A stretch of 64,000 nt of DNA from Cellvibrio fontiphilus (GCF_035317345.1 NZ_JAYKTU010000012.1), one strand, 5' to 3'. Positions 54,244 through 63,766 are shown, counted from the stretch's first letter. Notes: generated by a model from the letters alone, not told the origin. Numbers and translations: made by a program.

Positions 54244-55449
54244 ATGTTGCCTATCGATACCGGCGTAAAAGTCCCGCAGGTGCAAGATAATTATCTTGAC
54301 CCCAATTCCTTGAATTCCATCAAAGCGATGGGGCGCGACAGGGACCCTCAGGCAATTAAAGAAGTTGCCAAAAAGTTTGAGGGTTTGCTGGTACAACAAA
54401 TGCTGAAATCCATGCGTGAGGCGAACGATGTGTTTGCTGAAGGCAATTTTATGGACAGCCAAACCACTCGCTTTCATCGCGATATGTTGGATCAGCAAAT
54501 GGTAATTAATTTAACCAGTGGAAAAGGGATTGGCCTTGCGGATCATTTTTATCACCAAATGATGCAAAACCATGGCAGTGGTATGCGCAGTGAAAGCGAT
54601 GCGTTAAATAAAGCTGGTGTATCTATCTCAGACTTGCCAGCGCGCCCCTTGACCTCCCAAGAAACAAGCGCTCCATCAACTGCGGCAAGTGATAATAATT
54701 TTGACGATCTGGATGCATGGATTGATGACTTTGTGCGCATGAGCCACAACGCCCAAGTGATTGGTGCTGACAGCACCGACGCACAACAGCCGCCACTCAC
54801 CGCCGTTAACTACGCATTGATTCCACAGCTATTGAGTAAAGCGCCTGTTGTAAACCAGGTCGCAGGTAAAAAAGCCAGTGTCAGCACTACACAAGAAAAC
54901 TTCGTGATGATGTTAAAACCTCACGCTGAAAAAGCAGCCGCTGAATTAAATATCAACCCTGATGTATTAATTGCCCAAGTAGCGCTGGAAACAGGTTGGG
55001 GAAAACACGTTATCCATGATCGCAACGGCAACAACAGTTTTAATTTGTTCAATATCAAAGCCGGCGGTCAGTGGCAGGGCGATAAGGTGAACGTGAATAC
55101 CCTTGAGTATCGCAACGGTATTGCCGCGCAAGAAAAATCAGACTTTCGCAAATACCAAAGTTATGCGGATAGTTTTTCTGATTATGTGCGTTTGATGAAA
55201 AACAATTCACGCTATGAAAAAGCCTTGGCCGCTGGTGGCAATTCGTCGGCTTATGCGGAGGCTCTGCAGTCGGCGGGTTACGCTACTGACCCTGAATACG
55301 CGCAAAAAATTAAACGTCTATTAAATAGTGACGCGATTAAATCCCTAGGTGTTTTCGCTGCTGAAGGGTTGCAAACCGATCTTTTGCAGAGCGGCGCGCA
55401 ATCGGTAATGTCCCTGGCTGCGACGGCTAGTCGCCAATTGATGGAGTAA
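54244..55449 (+). CDS. flgJ: rod-cap / peptidoglycan hydrolase FlgJ
   Basis: Bifunctional protein (401 aa) that caps the rod and opens a hole in the wall. The N-terminal rod-binding domain (~30-115) has KEVAKKFEGLLVQQMLKSMREAN. A Ser/Ala-rich linker follows. The C-terminal glucosaminidase (GH73) domain (~215-370) has ALETGWGKHVI with the catalytic Glu, then NSFNLFNIKAGG and Y-rich segments. It starts with no gap after flgI. Confidence 0.95.
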   Translation: MLPIDTGVKVPQVQDNYLDPNSLNSIKAMGRDRDPQAIKEVAKKFEGLLVQQMLKSMREANDVFAEGNFMDSQTTRFHRDMLDQQMVINLTSGKGIGLADHFYHQMMQNHGSGMRSESDALNKAGVSISDLPARPLTSQETSAPSTAASDNNFDDLDAWIDDFVRMSHNAQVIGADSTDAQQPPLTAVNYALIPQLLSKAPVVNQVAGKKASVSTTQENFVMMLKPHAEKAAAELNINPDVLIAQVALETGWGKHVIHDRNGNNSFNLFNIKAGGQWQGDKVNVNTLEYRNGIAAQEKSDFRKYQSYADSFSDYVRLMKNNSRYEKALAAGGNSSAYAEALQSAGYATDPEYAQKIKRLLNSDAIKSLGVFAAEGLQTDLLQSGAQSVMSLAATASRQLME

Positions 55450-55453
55450 TCAT

Positions 55454-58264
55454 ATGTCCGGTATTCTTTCCAATGCTATCTCCGGGCTGCAGGCTAGTCA
55501 AAATGCGTTGCGCACAGCCGGTCATAATATCTCTAACGCCAATACCCAGGGCTACTCTCGCCAAGAAGTCAATTATGTGACTCGCCCTGAGCAATACGTT
55601 GGTGCAGCTGGTTATATCGGCTCTGGTGTGACTACCGCTTCTATCGAACGTGTTGTTAATGAGTTTGTTAGCAATCAAGTGCGTCTGGACACTGCTACGT
55701 TCAATCAATTTAATCAATACAATATCAATATCGGTAAGGTCGATAAATTATTTGCTGATGTCAGCACAGGTTTGTCTGGCGCTATGCAAACATTTTTTGC
55801 AGCCATGCAAAATGGCGCTAATGATCCGGCCTCTACTCCTGCGCGTCAGTTGATTGTGACTGAGATTGAAGGTTTGGCAATTCGCTTTAATAACCTATCC
55901 CAACGGCTGACGGATGTAGAGAAAAGTGTGAACGGTGAAGTGAAAACTATCACCGCACAAATTGCATCACTTGCTCAAAGTATTGCATCGCTAAACCAAA
56001 CCATTGGTGAAACTCGTGCCTCAGCTACCGGCAACATGCCGAATGATTTAATGGACAAGCGTGATGAAGCACTGCGTCAATTATCTGAACTAGTGTCTAT
56101 TCAGACAGTGAAACAAGATACTGGTGACGTGAATGTGTTTATTGGTAATGGTCAGCCTTTGGTAATTGGAACACAAGTTAGTGAGTTTGGTGTTTCAAAT
56201 GAAGGGCAAATCCAGCTCAGAAGTAATGCCTCTGTATTCGATATCACCACGCAGATTTCTGGCGGAAAAATTGGTGGATTGCTGTCGTTTCGTGAGGAAA
56301 TTTTAAAACCTTCTATGAATGAATTAGGGCGTATCGCCCTAGCTATGGCGGATCAATTTAACACTCTGCAACAATCCGGTTTGGATCTGGATGGAGATTA
56401 TGGACAGCGTTTATTTGGTGACATAAACAGCCCTGTACTCGCCGCTAATCGTGTCGTGCATGGTAAAAATGCAGAACCCTATGACCGCATTTTGTCTGTC
56501 ACCATCGAGGACAGCAGTAAGCTCACTACTAGCGATTACCAATTTGAAATCGTACCTGATACCCAAAATTTTATTGTTACGCGTTTGGCTGATAACGTCA
56601 TATTGGAGCAGGGTGTTTTAAGCGGCGCTTACCCAACCACTATCTCATTTGATGGTGTAAGCCTTCATCTCACGAGTGGTTCATTTCAGGGAGGCGATAG
56701 CTTCACTATTCAGCCCACTAAAAATGGCGCGCGTGATATTACAGCTGAAATTAAACGCCCGGAGGATTTGGCTTTTGCGTCGCCAATACGTACCGGAAGC
56801 AATACCAGTAATTCAGGTAGTGGGGTTATTAGTGCAGGTAACGTTGTCAGTTTGCTTGACGCAGCCGGCAATCGCTTACCCGCGTTCTCCCAGCCGGGAA
56901 GTTTATCGCCACCGATTATCATTCGTTTCACTTCTGCTACCACCTACGATGTGTTGGATAACAGTGACCCAGCTAATCCCAAAGATCTGGTGCCTGCTAT
57001 GCGCAACCAGAGTTATGTGCCAGGCACCAGCAACAATATTTTTACCAGTGATATAGGTGAAACTCGTGTCACAGGCCGTGGTGAGCGAGTAGGGCTGCCT
57101 GAAGGTCGTACTTTCCAAAACCTCGACCCCTTTTCGGTGCCGGTAAATCAGCCCATGCTGCCGGGTAGTTTGCCGCAAAATAATGGCTACCTTGCCGAAC
57201 AATTGAATTTTTCGTATGTCGACCCTAACACCGGTGCGGTGACGAGTCGCCGTGTCACCACATCGCCTGGTGCTTCGGCAGCACAAACCGCTGCGCTTAT
57301 TGGTTCTTTGCCGGGCGTATCGGCGAATGCCTATACCACTGCCAATGTTAGTGGTATCAAAATCGATCCAGCTGCGCTCACACCTCCTATCAGCCAAGAG
57401 GTTCAACTCTGGGTGAACGGTGAGCCCCTGATCCAATACAACGCTGCTACCAATGATCTTGCTTTTGATGTGCCAGATCCGAATTTGAATGAAGCGGAAT
57501 TCAATGATTATCTGGCAAGACGAATCAACGAGAACCCCAATCTTCAAGCCTTGGGTTTTTACGCTCAAAGCGGTAGTAATCCTGTTACTGGCGCGCCCGA
57601 GTTGCGCATAGTCGCCTCATCCGGTGTGAATATCGATGTGCGCCTGACCGCCCCTGCAGGTGGCAATAACTATTTGGATGTTAATGATGCAGCCGGTAAC
57701 CCTAATGTACGCCTCACAGGTGTGGACACGGGTATTGGTGAGCAAACGGCTATCACCATTGGCGGTAAGGTTGATATCACCATGGCCAATGGTATTAGCT
57801 TGCGTACATCGCCCACCAGTAGCCCACTGTTTGGCGATAGCAGTCAGGCTGATTTTGCAAGCTCTTCCTTCTTGGGGTATCAAGTAGAGATTAATGGCCA
57901 GCCCAAGGCTGGCGATAGTTTCACCCTTGGTTTCAATACCAACGCTAAAAATGACAACCGTAATGCTCTTGCAATGGTTGCTTTGGAAACTGCTAAAACC
58001 ATGCAGGATGGTGCGCTTAGCTTTGGTGATGGATATGGCAAATTAGTGGAAGAGGTGGGTACTAAAAGCAGCCTATCTAAAATCAACACTGAAGCTAGCC
58101 GCAGTTTGTTGGATCAGAGTCAATCTATGCGTGAAGGTATATCTGGTGTGAATCTGGATGAAGAGGCCGCAGAGTTGATTCGTTTTCAACAACTTTACCA
58201 AGCGAATGCGCAGGTGATCTCGGTTGCCCGTCAACTGTTCGACACCCTTTTGCAATCACTCTGA
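55454..58264 (+). CDS. flgK: hook-filament junction protein FlgK (unusually long)
   Basis: HAP1, 936 aa; typical proteins have 550-680. The N-terminal SGILSNAISGLQASQNALRTAGHNISNANTQGYSRQEV and C-terminal GVNLDEEAAELIRFQQLYQANAQVISVARQLFDTLL are the conserved coiled-coil core. The surplus lies in the exposed middle (~350-830) and includes a 28-residue module at 769-796 that matches one in FlgE. FlgN is the likely chaperone. It starts 4 nt after flgJ. Confidence 0.95.
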   Translation: MSGILSNAISGLQASQNALRTAGHNISNANTQGYSRQEVNYVTRPEQYVGAAGYIGSGVTTASIERVVNEFVSNQVRLDTATFNQFNQYNINIGKVDKLFADVSTGLSGAMQTFFAAMQNGANDPASTPARQLIVTEIEGLAIRFNNLSQRLTDVEKSVNGEVKTITAQIASLAQSIASLNQTIGETRASATGNMPNDLMDKRDEALRQLSELVSIQTVKQDTGDVNVFIGNGQPLVIGTQVSEFGVSNEGQIQLRSNASVFDITTQISGGKIGGLLSFREEILKPSMNELGRIALAMADQFNTLQQSGLDLDGDYGQRLFGDINSPVLAANRVVHGKNAEPYDRILSVTIEDSSKLTTSDYQFEIVPDTQNFIVTRLADNVILEQGVLSGAYPTTISFDGVSLHLTSGSFQGGDSFTIQPTKNGARDITAEIKRPEDLAFASPIRTGSNTSNSGSGVISAGNVVSLLDAAGNRLPAFSQPGSLSPPIIIRFTSATTYDVLDNSDPANPKDLVPAMRNQSYVPGTSNNIFTSDIGETRVTGRGERVGLPEGRTFQNLDPFSVPVNQPMLPGSLPQNNGYLAEQLNFSYVDPNTGAVTSRRVTTSPGASAAQTAALIGSLPGVSANAYTTANVSGIKIDPAALTPPISQEVQLWVNGEPLIQYNAATNDLAFDVPDPNLNEAEFNDYLARRINENPNLQALGFYAQSGSNPVTGAPELRIVASSGVNIDVRLTAPAGGNNYLDVNDAAGNPNVRLTGVDTGIGEQTAITIGGKVDITMANGISLRTSPTSSPLFGDSSQADFASSSFLGYQVEINGQPKAGDSFTLGFNTNAKNDNRNALAMVALETAKTMQDGALSFGDGYGKLVEEVGTKSSLSKINTEASRSLLDQSQSMREGISGVNLDEEAAELIRFQQLYQANAQVISVARQLFDTLLQSL

Positions 58265-58308
58265 CTAAGATTAAAGCGCATCTTCGCCTATCTGATGTTT
58301 ATTTGGGT

Positions 58309-58324
58309 TGGCCAAGTCGGTGCT
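58309..58324 (+). promoter_or_regulatory. weak sigma-54-like site before flgL
   Basis: TGGCCA-AGTCG-GTGCT keeps the GG and GC pairs at the correct distance but departs elsewhere. It lies ~100 bp before flgL in the only sizeable gap (162 bp) of the flgF-flgL series. Confidence 0.3.
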
Positions 58325-58426
58325 GAACCGGGATAAAAAAGTTGGAGCGTTTTATGCATCACCGGATGTAAGCATGACTTGAGGGCAATTTTCTGCCGCT
58401 CTATTGCCGCCATCAGGAGCTGAATG

Positions 58427-60337
58427 ATGCGTGTCTCAACCTCACAAATTTATAGCATCGCGACACTGGGCATGACCCAAGCGCAGGCTGCTGTTACCAA
58501 AACCCAAGAACAAATGGCTACCGGTAAGCGAGTGTTATCCCCGGCAGATGACCCGGTAGCAGCCACCAGTATTCTCCAGCTCAATCAGGAACTTGCACGT
58601 ACCGAGCAATACAAAAAAAATATCAACGTTGCTGAAAACAGCCTCAATCTTGAGGACACCAGCCTGCAAACAGTTTCAGACCTGGTGCAGCGTATGCGCG
58701 AACTGGCGGTTAAGGCGGGTAACACCGCGGTGCTGTCAGCGTCGGATTACCGTTCACTTGCCGCCGAGGTGGACACCCGCATCAATGAGCTACTTAATCT
58801 CCAAAACACCCGCAACGCATCCGGCCAATACATTTTTGCCGGCTACCAAAGTGGTACCAAGCCCTTTGTAGGTGATGGCGGCGGCAACTTCAGTTATTTG
58901 GGCGACGAGGGCCAGCTGCGTTTGCAGGCATCAGCATCGGTCACAGTTGCGGTAACTGATTCAGGCAAGCGTTTGTTTGTGGATGTTCCAAGCGGTCACA
59001 ACACTTTTAATACTTCCGCCAGCCCATCTAACCAATCCATACCGCCTGCGGTTATCAGCGTAGGTCAGGTGTACGACCAGGAGGAATTTGATCGTCTTTA
59101 TCCGCAAGATTTGGTGGTCAGTTTTAGCAAGTCGGGTAACGCCACCTTACTCAGCGTGAGCGAGCGGAGTTCCGGCAAATTGTTTATTAGTAATCAACCC
59201 TACATGTCGGGTGACGAGATAAAAGTCGCAGGCGCTAGCTTTAAAGTATTGGGTACGCCATATCCCGGCGACCCTGCTATTGCGGGTGGCATACCTTTTA
59301 ATCCGCTGAATGCCCCAGTTCCTGCTGTTGCAGTGGCCGCCGGTGATCGTATCAACATTACGGTGGCAGGTCGCACAGAAGTTCTGGAGTTCCCTGTGGC
59401 AATTGCCGCTGGTGACACTTCGGCGTTTGTAACGGCATTGAATGACACTGCCGCCGTTGCACCTGCGCTTTCTAACGCTCAAAAACTGGCTGCTCTGGGG
59501 GTTACATTGGATGCAACCGGCTTCAGCACAACCAGCGGTGCCAATCTGCAAATTAGCGATAACACCGGTGTTAACGTTGCTGCGATGTTGGGTGACAACG
59601 GCACACGTTCGGTAAGCATGCCGTTTGGTGAGCCGGATACAGCACTTATCCCCTTTGATTTCTCTGCTTCGCCACAATCCTTCCAGTTGGAGGTCAACGG
59701 GCGCAAGGAAACCATTACGTTCAATCAACCGATCAACAATACAGCCGATTTGGTAGCCGCGTTTAATACTGGCGCCAACCTGAACCCATTGGCGCGATTG
59801 GGGATTAGTGTTACACCCCAAGGGTTAGTAGCGGCGAGTAATACCAAAATCACGATCAGTGGCGGTACTCCTGCTATTACTGGAGTTTTGGGCATTAATA
59901 CGTTGGGTGTTGGCAGTTCATCTACCCGTGGTGTGCTGGTAAAACCGGGCGATAGTTTTTTAGTGGAATCCACCGACAAACAAGGGCTGTTAACCACGCT
60001 CTCACGTTTCAGTGACGCCATGAAAAATGTGCAGGACAATCCCGAAAGTAAAGCGGAGCTCGCCAAGTTAGTAGCCAAAACGCTGACTAATCTGGAAAAC
60101 GGCATTACCAATTTGGCCGCTATTCAAGGGGAGGTAGGTTCACGCCTCAATACCTTGGAAAGCTCCAAGGATTTGAATTTAGATACGGAGTTATTCACCA
60201 AAACTGTATTGTCCAGTTTGCAAGATTTGGACTATGCCGATGCCTCTATCAAACTCTCCATGCAATCCTTTGTGCTCACTGCTTCGCAACAAAGTTTTGC
60301 CAAGGTTAGTCAGCTCACGCTGTTTAGTTATTTGTAA
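58427..60337 (+). CDS. flgL: hook-filament junction protein FlgL (unusually long)
   Basis: HAP3, 636 aa against ~300-520 usually. The N-terminal RVSTSQIYSIATLGMTQAQAAVTKTQEQMATGKRVLSPADDPVAA and NTRNASGQYIFAGYQSGTKPF are conserved, as is the C-terminal VGSRLNTLESSKDLNLDTEL. The extra ~200 residues sit in the exposed middle (~210-520) with IN-like beta repeats. Two adjacent ATGs are possible; AGGAG is 7 nt before the second (58427), which gives the standard MRVS start. Confidence 0.94.
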   Translation: MRVSTSQIYSIATLGMTQAQAAVTKTQEQMATGKRVLSPADDPVAATSILQLNQELARTEQYKKNINVAENSLNLEDTSLQTVSDLVQRMRELAVKAGNTAVLSASDYRSLAAEVDTRINELLNLQNTRNASGQYIFAGYQSGTKPFVGDGGGNFSYLGDEGQLRLQASASVTVAVTDSGKRLFVDVPSGHNTFNTSASPSNQSIPPAVISVGQVYDQEEFDRLYPQDLVVSFSKSGNATLLSVSERSSGKLFISNQPYMSGDEIKVAGASFKVLGTPYPGDPAIAGGIPFNPLNAPVPAVAVAAGDRINITVAGRTEVLEFPVAIAAGDTSAFVTALNDTAAVAPALSNAQKLAALGVTLDATGFSTTSGANLQISDNTGVNVAAMLGDNGTRSVSMPFGEPDTALIPFDFSASPQSFQLEVNGRKETITFNQPINNTADLVAAFNTGANLNPLARLGISVTPQGLVAASNTKITISGGTPAITGVLGINTLGVGSSSTRGVLVKPGDSFLVESTDKQGLLTTLSRFSDAMKNVQDNPESKAELAKLVAKTLTNLENGITNLAAIQGEVGSRLNTLESSKDLNLDTELFTKTVLSSLQDLDYADASIKLSMQSFVLTASQQSFAKVSQLTLFSYL

Positions 60338-60382
60338 GCATTTATCAATTGTTGAAAATAGCTTTACGTCAATAACACACGC

Positions 60383-60402
60383 CAGCATGCAGGCGCATGC
60401 TG
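60383..60402 (+). terminator. hairpin after flgL
   Basis: A perfect 8-bp stem (60383-60390 with 60395-60402, loop AGGC) has no adjacent T-run; possible weak terminator or 3'-end stabiliser. Confidence 0.4.
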
Positions 60403-60517
60403 CGGGATTATCTTTTGCTAATCTTGTTATATCGCGCTAGTCTGGCATAGCCTATTTGGCATGCCAGTCATGTTTTGTCGAGCTGATCTTGCCCGTTCTA
60501 TTAACAAGAGTGAAGTT

Positions 60518-60844
60518 ATGGATATTCAAACATTATTAGACCCATTGGCACGCGCGCTCAGTCAATCACAGGCTTTATTGTCCTTGGCGGAGGTGGGCGA
60601 TTGGGATTCTTTCGAGGCACTCGTGCAACAACGGCAGCAAGGTCTGTTGTCCATTCACGATGCCGAATATCTCACTTCACTTGCCCAAGCGGATTTGGAA
60701 GCCCAAGCCGTTCATATGATTAATGAAATCCAATCGATTAATAAACGTTTAGCAGAATTAGCTGAACTCAATCGCGATCAGGTTGCGTCAGAGTTACGTC
60801 AAAACAATAAAACAATGAAAGCGATTGATGCATATGGGCGATAA
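60518..60844 (+). CDS. FliT-like flagellar chaperone
   Basis: A small helical protein of 108 aa from the ATG at 60518. The pattern (ALLSLAEVGDWDSFEALVQQRQQGLLSIHDA, then IQSINKRLAELAELNRDQVASELRQNNKTMKAIDAYGR) fits the FliT type: an N-terminal helical hairpin and a C-terminal helix with N-rich end. FliT normally chaperones the filament cap FliD and can modulate FlhDC. It lies between flgL and fliC instead of after fliS, an unusual location; another small flagellar chaperone type is possible. Confidence 0.6.
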   Translation: MDIQTLLDPLARALSQSQALLSLAEVGDWDSFEALVQQRQQGLLSIHDAEYLTSLAQADLEAQAVHMINEIQSINKRLAELAELNRDQVASELRQNNKTMKAIDAYGR

Positions 60845-60932
60845 TTTGACTAACTGTGCTTTTATATAACCTTAAGCAATAAATTTCATACATTTCTGCA
60901 TTAAATATTTTGTTTCCGCCATAAAAATTTAT

Positions 60933-60959
60933 TAAAGCTCCTCCTGAGTCTGTCGATAA
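60933..60959 (+). promoter_or_regulatory. FliA (sigma-28) promoter for fliC
   Basis: TAAA (60933-60936), 15-bp spacer, GTCGATAA (60952-60959); one base from the consensus GCCGATAA. It lies 113 bp before the fliC ATG, giving a leader of about 100 nt. Confidence 0.85.
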
Positions 60960-61071
60960 CCTTGTTAGAAGTGCTGATTAGTCCGCTGTTCTCAGACTTC
61001 ATCAACCGACAGTAGCAGCAAGGCTTGTTCCTTAAAGTCACTGCTCAAGACATTAATCCAGGAGATTCATC

Positions 61072-63108
61072 ATGGCTTTAGTAATTAACACAAACGTCGC
61101 CTCTCTGAATGCTCAGCGTCAGTTGATGAGTTCAGGCAATGCGCTTGACCGCGCAACTGAGCGTTTGTCATCTGGTAACCGCATTAACTCAGCAAAAGAC
61201 GACGCCGCTGGCTTGGCCATCGGTAACCGCATGACTTCGCAAGTACGCGGTCTAGACCAAGCAATCCGTAACGCTAACGACGGCGTGTCGCTGATTCAAA
61301 CCGCCGAAGGTGCGCTGTCAGAATCTACCAACATTTTGCAACGTATGCGTGAACTGTCCGTACAGTCTGCGAACGGTATCTACACCGCGAGCGACCGTAA
61401 AACATTGGATGCCGAAGTTAAGCAGCTCGTCTCTGAACTAGACCGTATCGCGAAAACCACTTCATTCAACGGCCAAAACCTGTTGGATGGCAAGTTAGGC
61501 AAAATCAGCCTGCAAGTGGGTTCAACGGCTAACCAAACCATCGAGTTGAAAGTACCTGCGATGGATGCCAAAACTCTGGGTATGGGTTCTACCAGTGTAG
61601 ATTTGATGGGTGCTGAAACCGATCTGGCATCCTTTGCTACAACTTTGACAATCAGTGAAGGCGACATCCTTATCAATGGTCAGTCGATCACCAAGGGCAC
61701 AGAAACCTTTGATGGCGCTGGTGATGAAACCCAGGATTTGCTTGATTTGATTAACAAAAACGTCTTGGGTGTAACTGCCTCAACCTATGCTGTGTCCACC
61801 GCAACTGCGGCTGGTGACGGTATTTTACTCTCTACTGAAAATGTGAGCGTTGCCTTAGCTAACTTGGACGGTACTACAACAACCATTACCGTTGGCGGTG
61901 GAAGCAGCGGCACCAGTACCTTGAGTGAACTGGTAGACAAGATGAATGCCGAATCTGGTGGTAAGTTCTCGGTCTCGATTGGTGATGATGGCAAGGTTTC
62001 TATCTCTGCAGAAAACGTTACCAGTATTACAGTGACCGACGGCGCTGGTGCCTTGGGCACGGGTATTACCGGTGCATCCAACGCGCGTATCGCGCTGAAG
62101 TCGGATAATGGTGATCCAATCACTGTGACTCGCGGTTCAACTGGTACTTTGGAGCAGCTTGGTTTCCTCGGTTTCAAAGAAAATGACGTTGCTGGTGTGA
62201 TTGAGGGTTCTCCTGTAAATGCCACTGCTTTTGCGGTAGGTGATGTGAAGATTAACGGTGTTTCAGTTGGCGCAAGCGACTCTGGCGGTTTAGCGGACAA
62301 AATCAAAGCCATTAATGAAATATCCGACCAAACTGGTGTAACTGCTACAGCATTTACCAGCGCCACGTTGGATTTTAATGGCGTAGATATGGGTGATATA
62401 GGTACAGCTGCCTCGATCATCTTTAATGGTGTTGAGATTGATGTATCGGGCTTGGCAACAGGTGATTCAGTACAGGAGATTGTTGACGCTTTCAACGCTG
62501 AGACAGATAACACTGGTGTGACCGCCTCGTTACTGGGTACTCGCGTTGTGTTAGAAGGTAATGTTGCAAGTTTCTCGTTTGGTGTTGGTGGTGCCGCATT
62601 TGAAACAGCGGGCGTCAAACTGGTAATGGGAAACGATGCTGCGGCAACTGCACTGACTGACACTCTGGTGGAAGGTGGTGGTATTCGATTGACTAGTAAC
62701 AACGGCAATCCGATATCAGTTGACGTCACCAGCGATGGTGCGGACAGATCTGGCTTGATTGATTCGAATGCTGGTGCCGGCGGTGCTTTCGGCTCTGCAA
62801 TCTCCTCCATCAGCATTGACACGCAAGCCAATGCCCAGAAGGCGATTAAAGTGATCGACAACGCATTGACCACCATCAGTGATGTGCGTTCAGAGCTCGG
62901 TGCGGTGAATAACCGTTTGGACTTCACCGTGTCTAACTTGGCAAACATCTCCGAGAAAACCTCTGCCGCGCGCTCACGCATTATGGATGCCGACTTTGCC
63001 GCAGAAACTGCCGCATTGAGCCGTTCACAAGTACTGCAACAGGCTGCTTCTGCGATGTTGGCCCAGTCAAACGCTCGTCCACAACAGGTTCTGTCTCTCT
63101 TGAGATAA
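61072..63108 (+). CDS. fliC: flagellin FliC (long)
   Basis: Filament subunit of 678 aa; many polar flagellins have 280-490. The D0/D1 termini are textbook: ALVINTNVASLNAQRQLMSSGNALDRATERLSSGNRINSAKDDAAGLAI at the start, and NRLDFTVSNLANISEKTSAARSRIMDADFA near the end, closing on VLSLLR. The variable centre (~180-590) contains several IN-like beta modules (DILINGQSIT, DVKINGVSVG, IIFNGVEIDV) and is Gly/Ala/Thr-rich with no Cys. It is preceded by a FliA promoter and AGGAG. Such large central domains form the outer filament surface and often carry glycans; glycosylation here is speculation. Confidence 0.96.
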   Translation: MALVINTNVASLNAQRQLMSSGNALDRATERLSSGNRINSAKDDAAGLAIGNRMTSQVRGLDQAIRNANDGVSLIQTAEGALSESTNILQRMRELSVQSANGIYTASDRKTLDAEVKQLVSELDRIAKTTSFNGQNLLDGKLGKISLQVGSTANQTIELKVPAMDAKTLGMGSTSVDLMGAETDLASFATTLTISEGDILINGQSITKGTETFDGAGDETQDLLDLINKNVLGVTASTYAVSTATAAGDGILLSTENVSVALANLDGTTTTITVGGGSSGTSTLSELVDKMNAESGGKFSVSIGDDGKVSISAENVTSITVTDGAGALGTGITGASNARIALKSDNGDPITVTRGSTGTLEQLGFLGFKENDVAGVIEGSPVNATAFAVGDVKINGVSVGASDSGGLADKIKAINEISDQTGVTATAFTSATLDFNGVDMGDIGTAASIIFNGVEIDVSGLATGDSVQEIVDAFNAETDNTGVTASLLGTRVVLEGNVASFSFGVGGAAFETAGVKLVMGNDAAATALTDTLVEGGGIRLTSNNGNPISVDVTSDGADRSGLIDSNAGAGGAFGSAISSISIDTQANAQKAIKVIDNALTTISDVRSELGAVNNRLDFTVSNLANISEKTSAARSRIMDADFAAETAALSRSQVLQQAASAMLAQSNARPQQVLSLLR

Positions 63109-63118
63109 GTTAACCCGC

Positions 63119-63156
63119 CCCTCGCATAGCCCCGGTTATGCGAGGGATTTCATTTG
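63119..63156 (+). terminator. terminator/attenuator between fliC and flaG
   Basis: A perfect 10-bp stem (63119-63128 with 63137-63146) is followed by ATTTCATTT. It probably lets most transcripts end after fliC, with some read-through into flaG, which begins 22 nt later. Confidence 0.65.
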
Positions 63157-63167
63157 AGGGCCAGGTT

Positions 63168-63557
63168 ATGAGTGACATGACTAAAATAGCTGCCGGACCG
63201 GTTCAGGTTTCTCCTGTACCGGCTTTGTCGCAGGTGACTAGTGCCAAAGGTCAAAAAACCGGCAATGATTTGCCGCCGGTTGCCGTAGGCACTGCCGCTC
63301 CGGCGGCGGCAAACGTCAATCCGCAGGCGATGCAAGAACAGGTTCAAGCTGCCGTTGCGCAAATGAATGAATATATTCAGAGCACCCAACGGGATTTAAA
63401 TTTCAGCTACGACCCAGACTCTGGTGAGACGGTTGTGAAAGTGTTGGATCGCGAAACGCAGGAAGTAATTCGTCAAATTCCCGATGAAATATTTTTGCGG
63501 TTGGCGCAACAGTTGACTCCCGATGAACCTGTTAGTTTGTTTAGTGCGCAGGCATAA
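63168..63557 (+). CDS. flaG: flagellar protein FlaG
   Basis: A 129-aa FlaG-family protein. The C-terminal half (LNFSYDPDSGETVVKVLDRETQEVIRQIPDEIFLRLAQQL) is the family signature; the N-terminal half is Ala/Pro/Gln-rich and variable. The ATG at 63168 has AGG upstream. FlaG affects filament length in polar flagella. Between fliC and the next gene, a usual fliC-flaG-fliD position. Confidence 0.9.
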   Translation: MSDMTKIAAGPVQVSPVPALSQVTSAKGQKTGNDLPPVAVGTAAPAAANVNPQAMQEQVQAAVAQMNEYIQSTQRDLNFSYDPDSGETVVKVLDRETQEVIRQIPDEIFLRLAQQLTPDEPVSLFSAQA

Positions 63558-63620
63558 AAGTACAGTAGAAACAAAGTGTTAAATCGCTCTTTTGGCCGCT
63601 GTTAGCGGCCGGAGCAAATA

Positions 63621-63660
63621 AAAAAACGCGAGTTTGCTCATGCAAATTCGCGTTTTTTTT
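63621..63660 (+). terminator. terminator after flaG
   Basis: A long stem (63621-63637 with 63642-63658, one bulged mismatch) has A-rich and T-rich ends; 8 Ts close it. A second GC hairpin (GGCCGC...GCGGCC) lies just before, near 63595. Confidence 0.88.
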
Positions 63661-63766
63661 GTTCGATAAATTTTATTTTTCTGCATCAGTCCTTCGTTAA
63701 AAGTTGTTGCACAAAGTAAAAAAACAAATCGCCTTTTACTTGAGTTTGTAGCGTTTTTACACCCAT

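Noticed and set aside
56903..57568. 221-aa minus-strand open frame antisense to flgK
   Set aside because: Arg/Thr/Ile-rich shadow of the flgK reading frame with no recognisable motifs.
58272..58298. FliA-like TAAA-N15 site before flgL
   Set aside because: The -10 (TCTGATGT) departs too far from GCCGATAA.
59147..59821. 224-aa minus-strand open frame antisense to flgL
   Set aside because: Shadow frame inside a certain gene, with no coding signals of its own.
61785..62981. 398-aa minus-strand open frame antisense to fliC
   Set aside because: It mirrors the codon pattern of fliC (Ser/Pro/Val/Thr-rich low complexity), no family features, no ribosome site; fliC itself is certain.
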